From NCBI RefSeq assembly GCF_014076845.1, contig NZ_JACGUT010000048.1, positions 31,861 through 95,860 on the forward strand: a stretch of DNA of 64,000 nt, read 5' to 3'. The notes beneath the pieces are model-generated. The model ran no database searches. It saw nothing but the letters and a program-made list of their open reading frames with translations, and had not been told where the DNA came from. Positions within the stretch are counted from its first letter, which is position 1. Every line of letters starts with the position of its first letter. The stretch comes from Colwellia sp. MB3u-41. Its GTDB lineage: Bacteria; Pseudomonadota; Gammaproteobacteria; Enterobacterales; Alteromonadaceae. Positions 59,301 to 64,000 of the stretch are shown piece after piece. The translations under genes were made by a program, and so were the position numbers.

Positions 59301-59748
59301 AGAGTTAACCGACTTAGTCGAAGAAGCAGTATTAACTGAGTTTGACCGTATTAACGAACGCGGTGGTGTACTTGGCGCAATGGAAACCATGTATCAACGT
59401 GGTAAAATACAAGAAGAAAGTATGTATTATGAACACCTAAAACATTCAGGTGAATACCCCATTATTGGTGTAAATACTTTCCTTAGTTCAACGGGATCAC
59501 CAACCGTTGTTCCTGAAGAAGTTATTCGCGCAACAGAAGAAGAAAAAACTTATCAAATTGATATGTTAGCAAGTTTAAATAAAGCTAACGAAGCAGAAGT
59601 AGAAGTCTTACTTAAGCGTTTACAAACAGCCGCTATTAACCACGAAAATATTTTCGAATTAATGATGGATGCTTGTAAGGTTTGTTCATTAGGGCAAATA
59701 GTTAATTCATTATTTGAAGCGGGTGGACAGTATCGTCGCAACATGTAA
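56368..59748 (+). CDS. icmF: Fused isobutyryl-CoA mutase (IcmF)
   Basis: A 1126-residue adenosylcobalamin enzyme. Domain order: B12-binding domain (1-140) with the axial histidine in DGHDAAI (H24); MeaB/ArgK-type G-protein chaperone domain (about 160-420) with Walker [10 protein letters not shown] and NKFD; mutase barrel (about 560-1126) with [15 protein letters not shown]. This B12-GTPase-mutase fusion is diagnostic of IcmF; it interconverts isobutyryl-CoA and butyryl-CoA and some members accept isovaleryl-CoA. It is upstream of an acyl-CoA module and divergent from an AraC regulator. Confidence 0.94.
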   Translation: MTTERYQLKNKIRIVTAASLFDGHDAAINIMRRILQSSGAEVIHLGHDRSVEEVVNTAIQEDANAIAMTSYQGGHNEYFKYMYDLLKERGCEHIRIVGGGGGVILPDEIKMLQDYGITRIYSPDDGRALGLLGMIDDMLERCDFKTGVNVKKDDVANLKKNDKQAIARLISAAENAPKENKAALEKIRKIASASKTPVLGITGTGGAGKSSLVDELIRRFLMATADSKIAIVSVDPSKRKTGGALLGDRIRMNAVNNDRVYMRSLATRQSNLALSVYVNDTLEILKATDFDLIILETSGIGQSDTEIEEHSDVSLYVMTPEYGAATQLEKIDMLDFADIIALNKFDKRGALDALRDVKKQYKRNRGMFEAGDDEVPVYGTIASQFNDRGMTELYNAVITALNTKAGLIVGDILSTEGTLANKSSVIPGNRIRYLSEISESNRGYDAWVEKQTTVAQKLYGIHQAIETAKETDTEVSADLVTQLEALYSHVELDLDPKNKVLLEQWASKVQRYKDPEFKFKVRDKELSIETHSKSLSGSDIPKISMPKYQGWGDILKWNLQENVPGEFPYTAGLFPFKREGEDPTRMFAGEGGPERTNRRFHYVSKGMPAKRLSTAFDSVTLYGNDPAIRPDIYGKIGNAGVSICCLDDAKKLYSGFDLAHTMTSVSMTINGPAPMLLGFFLNTAIDQQCERFITENGLEKEVAATIAKIYKDKGCERPSYQGELPEGNDGLGLMLIGVTGDQVLPPEVYQAIKAKTLTLVRGTVQADILKEDQAQNTCIFSTEFALRLMGDVQEYFIEKGVRNFYSVSISGYHIAEAGANPITQLALTLANGFTFVEYYLSRGMDINEFGPNLSFFFSNGIDPEYAVIGRVARRIWSKAMKNKYGANARAQMLKYHIQTSGRSLHAQEIDFNDIRTTLQALYAINDNCNSLHTNAYDEAITTPTEDSVRRAMAIQLIINRELGLSKNENPIQGAFIIEELTDLVEEAVLTEFDRINERGGVLGAMETMYQRGKIQEESMYYEHLKHSGEYPIIGVNTFLSSTGSPTVVPEEVIRATEEEKTYQIDMLASLNKANEAEVEVLLKRLQTAAINHENIFELMMDACKVCSLGQIVNSLFEAGGQYRRNM

Positions 59749-59860
59749 TTAAACGTAAATAAGCGCCTTATTAGATTAAAGTATAATAGTGTTAATACAT
59801 GACTTATGCTTTGATCTTATTTCTTTGTACATTTTTTTAAAAATTGGAATTGGAATAATT

Positions 59861-60895
59861 ATGTCGACTATATTAGCTGAATTACCCACAAAATTTACGG
59901 CCTTTCGTATCCATCAGACACAAGACGGAGATAAGAAAAAAATCACCAGTGGCTTTGAACAGATTAGTATTGATGACTTAACCGAAGGCGAAGTGGTGAT
60001 TAAAGTTGCTTATTCAGATATTAATTATAAAGATGCCCTTGCAGCTACCGGTAAAGGACGAATTTTACGCACATCCCCTTTAGTCGGTGGTATTGATTTG
60101 TCTGGTGTTGTGATCACCTCTATTGATGAACGATTTAAAGCGGGCGATAAAGTGCTGGTATGTGGGGCTCAATTATCTGAACTTTACGATGGTGGTTACA
60201 CCGAGTATGCGCGAGTAAAAGCTGATTCAGTCGTTGCATTACCAACAGGGATGAGTTTACGTGATGTGATGGCATTGGGTACTGCAGGATATACGGCAGC
60301 ACTTGCCATTCAGCGTATGGAAGATAATGGCCAAATTCCTGAACGTGGACCGATTGTCGTCACTGGTGCTACTGGTGGTGTTGGTAGTTTTGCGATTAAC
60401 ATGTTGTCAAATATTGGTTATGAAGTAATTGCTTTTACCGGTAAGACAGAACAAGAAGAGTATTTGAAAGCGCTAGGCGCAAGTAAGCTGATTAGTCGCC
60501 ATGATGTTGAAATGGGCAGCAAACCACTTGAAAATGCACAGTGGGGCGGGGCAGTTGATAGTGTCGGTGGTGACACGTTAGCTTGGCTAACACGCACTAC
60601 CAATGTGTGGGGGAATATTGCTTCCATTGGTTTAGCGGGTGGTTATAAATTAGAGACCACGGTAATGCCATTCATCTTACGCGGTGTAAGTTTACTTGGG
60701 ATCAACTCTGTTGAAATGCCAATATCAGTGCGCACTCAGGGGTGGAAGCGTTTAGCGACCGATCTTAAACCATCAAAATTAGCGCTAATTGCACCCACAA
60801 CTATTTCTTTTTCCGAGTTACCTAATGCGTTTGACGCTTATGTTGATGGAACTGTAACCGGTAGAACGGTTGTAGAAATTGATGGAAGCTTATAA
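59861..60895 (+). CDS. acuI: Acrylyl-CoA reductase-like enzyme (AcuI/YhdH family)
   Basis: A 344-residue medium-chain dehydrogenase/reductase. It has the YhdH/AcuI-like start (FTAFRIHQTQDG), KVAYSDINYKDALAATGKGR and the nucleotide motif VTGATGGVGSFAINML, with a C-terminal TVTGRTVVEIDG. The start is taken at ATG 59861, where GGAAT precedes; an in-frame start at 59789 has no site. The family reduces acrylyl-CoA to propionyl-CoA with NADPH. It follows icmF by 112 bp on the same strand. Confidence 0.9.
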   Translation: MSTILAELPTKFTAFRIHQTQDGDKKKITSGFEQISIDDLTEGEVVIKVAYSDINYKDALAATGKGRILRTSPLVGGIDLSGVVITSIDERFKAGDKVLVCGAQLSELYDGGYTEYARVKADSVVALPTGMSLRDVMALGTAGYTAALAIQRMEDNGQIPERGPIVVTGATGGVGSFAINMLSNIGYEVIAFTGKTEQEEYLKALGASKLISRHDVEMGSKPLENAQWGGAVDSVGGDTLAWLTRTTNVWGNIASIGLAGGYKLETTVMPFILRGVSLLGINSVEMPISVRTQGWKRLATDLKPSKLALIAPTTISFSELPNAFDAYVDGTVTGRTVVEIDGSL

Positions 60896-60937
60896 CTTTT
60901 TTATTTTGGCTCTCGTTAACGATATAAAGTGATATAT

Positions 60938-62071
60938 ATGCAGCAATCTCCCGTTATTTTTTCAGAACAGTTAGCCGTAAATGGTAAAGTTATTGCTATT
61001 GCAGAGCTCAATGCAACAAAAGCATTAAATGCATTAAGTTTACCGATGATACTTTTACTTACACAACAATTGAATCGCTGGCAGAGTAACGATTCAATTG
61101 CTGTGGTTATTTTAAAAGGTGCAGGCGATAAAGCCTTTTGCGCAGGTGGAGATGTTGTTAGTCTCTACCATCATTTTAAAAATGAAAGCTTTCCTATAAA
61201 CGATGAAAAAATAGTTGCTTCAAAAGCAATTGATTTTTTTCAACAAGAATATCAGCTTGACCAACTTATACACGACTACACAAAACCTATTTTAGCATGG
61301 GCTGATGGTTATGTTATGGGTGGAGGCGTTGGTTTAATGGCTGGTGCTAGTCATAGGGTGAGTACTGAAAAAACATTGATGGCAATGCCAGAAGTTACTA
61401 TTGGTTTATATCCTGATGTTGGCGCAAGTTGGTTCCTTAATAAAATGCCAGATAATATTGGTTTATTTTTAGGGTTAACGGGAGCAATGTTTAATGGTGT
61501 AGATGCTCAATATTTAGGACTTGCAGATTATCTTATTAATAGTAATACAATAGATGATATTGTAGAGCAGTTACTTAAAACTAACTGGAATAGAGATAGT
61601 CAAAACCATAAGCTGCTAAATAATATATTATCTCCTTTAGCCATTGCAGAGAAAAATCAACCTGAATCACTTATAGTAAAACATCGAGTTATAATAGCTG
61701 AGTTAACAAAAGCTGATAATGTTTTTGAAATATACCAAAATATTATCGATTGTGATTTGAGTGGTGATAATGAAGAGCTATTCGACAGTCAATGGCTTGA
61801 GCAAGCACAAAAGAAAATACAAAATGGCAGCCCATTAAGTTGTGCCCTTATTTATCAACAACTAAAACAGAGTGAAAATTATACATTAGCACAATGTTTT
61901 AAAAGCGAATTAAACTTGTCTTTACGCTGTTGTCAGCAAAAAGAATTTTCAGAAGGGGTTAGGGCTTTACTTGTTGATAAAGACAGAAACCCACAGTGGC
62001 GTTATAAAAACATTAACGATATTGATGATAAAATAATAGAGTGGTTCTTTGTACCACTTTCTATAAAATAA
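60938..62071 (+). CDS. 3-hydroxyisobutyryl-CoA hydrolase-like protein (enoyl-CoA hydratase/isomerase family)
   Basis: A 377-residue crotonase-fold protein. GDKAFCAGGDVVSLYHHFK and the later MGGGVGLMAG and MPEVTIGLYPDVGASWFL are the pattern of the 3-hydroxyisobutyryl-CoA hydrolase group, with the active-site glutamate in MPE. The start is ATG 60938 with an AAGTG site; a GTG three codons earlier is possible. Its C-terminal third is AT-rich. It lies 42 bp downstream of acuI, and the SDR follows by 41 bp, so one operon is likely. Confidence 0.88.
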   Translation: MQQSPVIFSEQLAVNGKVIAIAELNATKALNALSLPMILLLTQQLNRWQSNDSIAVVILKGAGDKAFCAGGDVVSLYHHFKNESFPINDEKIVASKAIDFFQQEYQLDQLIHDYTKPILAWADGYVMGGGVGLMAGASHRVSTEKTLMAMPEVTIGLYPDVGASWFLNKMPDNIGLFLGLTGAMFNGVDAQYLGLADYLINSNTIDDIVEQLLKTNWNRDSQNHKLLNNILSPLAIAEKNQPESLIVKHRVIIAELTKADNVFEIYQNIIDCDLSGDNEELFDSQWLEQAQKKIQNGSPLSCALIYQQLKQSENYTLAQCFKSELNLSLRCCQQKEFSEGVRALLVDKDRNPQWRYKNINDIDDKIIEWFFVPLSIK

Positions 62072-62112
62072 GCACATTTAAAAATATATAAGCATAAGCA
62101 CTGAGGGAAAAA

Positions 62113-62874
62113 ATGAATTTAACAAATAAAACGATCGTAATTACAGGTGGCGGGCAAGGCCTAGGTCGTTCAATGGCCATCAGTTTAGCAAAGAATGGCG
62201 CAAAATTAGCCTTGATAGACTTGAACGAAGAACTATTGCAAGAAACTGTAAAGCTTATTGAAGTGGCCGGTTCATCTGCAAAATATTATTTAGCGAATGT
62301 AACCAATGAAAGTGAAGTAGAGGCAATCTTTAGTCAAATTAATAGTGATTTTTCAGGTATTGATGGCTTAATTAACAACGCTGGTATATTACGTGACGGC
62401 ATGTTTGTTAAAGCTAAAGACGGTGTAGTTGCTAAAAAGATGTCATTAGATCAATTTCAATCAGTGATAGATGTTAATTTAACAGGTGTCTTCTTATGTG
62501 GTCGCGAAGCTGCCGTTCATATGATTGAAGGTAAGCGAAAAGGTGTGATCATTAATATGTCATCTATTGCAAGAGGCGGTAACATGGGGCAAACCAACTA
62601 TGCCGCATCTAAAGCTGGCGTTGTCGCGATGACGGTTACGTGGGCAAGAGAACTTGGACGTCATGGCATTCGAGTTGGTGCTATTGCTCCAGGTGTTATT
62701 CGCACCGCGATGACCGATGCAATGAAACCAGAAATGCGCGATCGTTTAGAAAGTATGAAGCCTGTTGGTCGTTTAGGTGAGCCGGATGAAATAGCACATA
62801 CCGTTAAGTACATTTTTGAGAATGAATTTTTTACAGGTCGAGTCGTAGAAATTGATGGCGGTCTTTGCATGTAA
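62113..62874 (+). CDS. Short-chain dehydrogenase/reductase, FabG-like
   Basis: A 253-residue SDR with a cofactor motif TGGGQGLG, NNAG (INNAGILRDGM), catalytic serine in NMSSIA, YAASK active site and the C-terminal GRVVEIDGG. It resembles 3-oxoacyl-ACP/3-hydroxyacyl-CoA reductases; the cofactor preference is not certain. GAGGG precedes the ATG. It ends the icmF-acuI group before the palindromic terminator at 62914. Confidence 0.92.
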   Translation: MNLTNKTIVITGGGQGLGRSMAISLAKNGAKLALIDLNEELLQETVKLIEVAGSSAKYYLANVTNESEVEAIFSQINSDFSGIDGLINNAGILRDGMFVKAKDGVVAKKMSLDQFQSVIDVNLTGVFLCGREAAVHMIEGKRKGVIINMSSIARGGNMGQTNYAASKAGVVAMTVTWARELGRHGIRVGAIAPGVIRTAMTDAMKPEMRDRLESMKPVGRLGEPDEIAHTVKYIFENEFFTGRVVEIDGGLCM

Positions 62875-62913
62875 GCTTTAAATGCTTATGATGTTTTCGG
62901 AATAAGCGTTAGT

Positions 62914-62939
62914 AAAGGCGAACATATGTTCGCCTTTTT
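62914..62939 (+). terminator. Terminator after the SDR gene
   Basis: AAAGGCGAACAT (62914-62925) pairs with ATGTTCGCCTTT (62926-62937), a perfect palindrome followed by TT. Confidence 0.85.
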
Positions 62940-62992
62940 CAATTAACATAATAAATTACCTATTTACAAAAGTTACATACAAGAAACTGATT

Positions 62993-63529
62993 ATGAATAA
63001 AGCACTATTTTTAGATCGTGATGGTATTATTAATGTTGACCATGGTTACGTTTATAATAAAGAAGCGTTTGAGTTTGTTAAAGATATTTTTGAAGTTAGC
63101 CTAGATGCACAAAATAAAGGTTATGAAATCTTTGTTATTACTAATCAGTCGGGTATAGGTCGAGGTAAATATACCGTTGAGCAATTTGAGCAGTTATCCA
63201 TGTGGATGGTTGATGAATTTAAGGCGAAAGGTATTACCATTTCGTCAGTCTATCATTGTCCGCATCATCCTGAAAAAGGGCTAGGAGCATATTTAAAAGT
63301 GTGTAACTGTCGAAAGCCTGAACCCGGTATGATCCTATCTGCTGCAAAAGAACATAACCTGGATTTAGCAAAGAGTGTTTTTATTGGTGATAAAATTTCA
63401 GATATGCAGGCGGCTGAGCGTGCTGGTATTGAAAATAGAATATTACTCGCGGGTCAATATAGCGATAATGAGTCGATAATAGCACATCGTATCAATAGCC
63501 TTATCGAAGCTAGCCTATATATTAACTGA
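62993..63529 (+). CDS. gmhB: D-glycero-beta-D-manno-heptose-1,7-bisphosphate 7-phosphatase
   Basis: A 178-residue HAD-family phosphatase for lipopolysaccharide core heptose synthesis. Motif I FLDRDGIIN, motif II ITNQSGIGRG, the zinc loop CPHHPE ... CNCRKP, and the late FIGDKISDMQAA are present. The gene directly precedes an rRNA promoter region, the same neighbourhood as in E. coli (gmhB beside rrnH). The ribosome site before ATG 62993 is weak. Confidence 0.94.
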   Translation: MNKALFLDRDGIINVDHGYVYNKEAFEFVKDIFEVSLDAQNKGYEIFVITNQSGIGRGKYTVEQFEQLSMWMVDEFKAKGITISSVYHCPHHPEKGLGAYLKVCNCRKPEPGMILSAAKEHNLDLAKSVFIGDKISDMQAAERAGIENRILLAGQYSDNESIIAHRINSLIEASLYIN

Positions 63530-63584
63530 ATAGTTCAATAAGTAATCGAAAAAGAGTTTATTTCAAAGTTATGACAAAAAAGGG

Positions 63585-63612
63585 TTGACGCCCAGCGAGA
63601 AATGTCTAGAAT
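63585..63612 (+). promoter_or_regulatory. rRNA operon promoter P1
   Basis: TTGACG (63585-63590) and TAGAAT (63607-63612) with a 16-bp spacer, then a GCGCTCC-type GC discriminator, as in growth-controlled rrn promoters. Confidence 0.85.
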
Positions 63613-63766
63613 GCGCTCCAGTTCCAAGGGGTCCAGTTAAAACGAACCACGAAAGGGCTGTTTTGATAAGTTATCTACATCACTTTAGAGTAAAGTAGTT
63701 AACTTAATGTTTTATAGGTAAGGTTTGAATCTTCGAAAAGAACTTCAAATTAAATTAAATAAAACG

Positions 63767-63794
63767 TTGACATCGAAACTGAGTTGCGTAGAAT
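63767..63794 (+). promoter_or_regulatory. rRNA operon promoter P2
   Basis: TTGACA (63767-63772) and TAGAAT (63789-63794), 16-bp spacer, 182 bp downstream of P1. Confidence 0.85.
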
Positions 63795-64000
63795 ACGCAT
63801 CTCGCTTCAGGCAAGGCCTGCAGCAACGAAGCAAAGCGAATGAGATTTTGTTTCGGTTAACTCTTAGAGTTAACGTTCTTTAACAATTAGTTATCATGCA
63901 ATTTGTGTGGACACTCACATTACATTGATTTTACATAGTCGGTTCTTAATTCTCTCACGAGAGGCAAGGAAAGACGTAAAACAGTTTAATAATGATGTCA
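63795..64000 (+). other. rRNA operon leader; 16S gene begins beyond the window
   Basis: Contains an inverted repeat GTTAACTC-TTA-GAGTTAAC (63856-63874), a boxA-like GTTCTTTAACA (63875-63885), and TTTGTGTGGACACTC (63902-63916), the typical sequence of a gammaproteobacterial rrn leader. The 16S start is not reached. Confidence 0.85.

Overview
The window is AT-rich and its proteins look like those of a marine gammaproteobacterium of the order Alteromonadales, most likely Colwelliaceae (Colwellia or Thalassotalea type). The indicators are a DUF3450/TtpC/ExbB/ExbD/TonB/TPR cluster, a complete liu (leucine/isovalerate) operon headed by a MerR regulator, a fused IcmF mutase, DUF3718 secreted proteins, and gmhB placed directly before an rRNA operon. 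This assignment is inferred from gene content; no 16S sequence lies inside the window.

Layout. 1-786: 5' part of katG (minus strand, cut by the window edge). 1257-6913: an internally duplicated outer-membrane lipoprotein and a TonB-dependent receptor. 7208-9673: a Tat-exported alpha/beta-hydrolase-fold protein lacking the usual nucleophile serine, then two DUF998 membrane proteins. 9746-10108: DUF3718 protein. 10346-15510: six-gene TonB energising cluster, closed by a strong hairpin. 15766-18716: pntAB transhydrogenase. 18663-21104: a segment of about 2.4 kb bounded by near-identical 29-bp copies of the pntB 3' end, carrying an orphan PEP-CTERM protein. 21266-25655: alanine/Na+ symporter, DEAD-box helicase, Zn-binding hypothetical, GAF-GGDEF diguanylate cyclase. 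25908-29617: Kef-type antiporter, patatin, and a second DUF3718 gene preceded by a c-di-GMP (GEMM-I) riboswitch.

30033-40130 is the branched-chain catabolic block: liuR-liuA-B-C-D-E-scoA-scoB on the minus strand and a divergent acetyl-CoA acetyltransferase, with two TTTACG-type palindromes in the divergent promoter region. Together they take isovaleryl-CoA to acetoacetate and acetyl-CoA. 40940-49095 holds an ABC export system (adaptor, ATPase, FtsX-like permease, plus a small membrane protein) divergent from an NtrC-type regulator and histidine kinase; a sigma-54-like promoter and an inverted repeat sit between them. 49738-54945: secreted alpha/beta hydrolase, CadC-like TPR regulator, RecQ.

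55251-62874: an AraC regulator divergent from icmF, followed by an acrylyl-CoA-reductase-like enzyme, a 3-hydroxyisobutyryl-CoA-hydrolase-like enzyme and an SDR, probably a second acyl-CoA module. 62993-63529: gmhB. The window ends in the tandem promoters and boxA leader of an rRNA operon whose 16S gene begins beyond position 64000.

The most interesting items are the pntB-tail-bounded cassette, the c-di-GMP riboswitch on a DUF3718 gene, the nucleophile-less Tat hydrolase, the sigma-54/enhancer layout of the ABC exporter, and tandem operator-like repeats before icmF. No transposase, integrase, CRISPR array or tRNA was seen.
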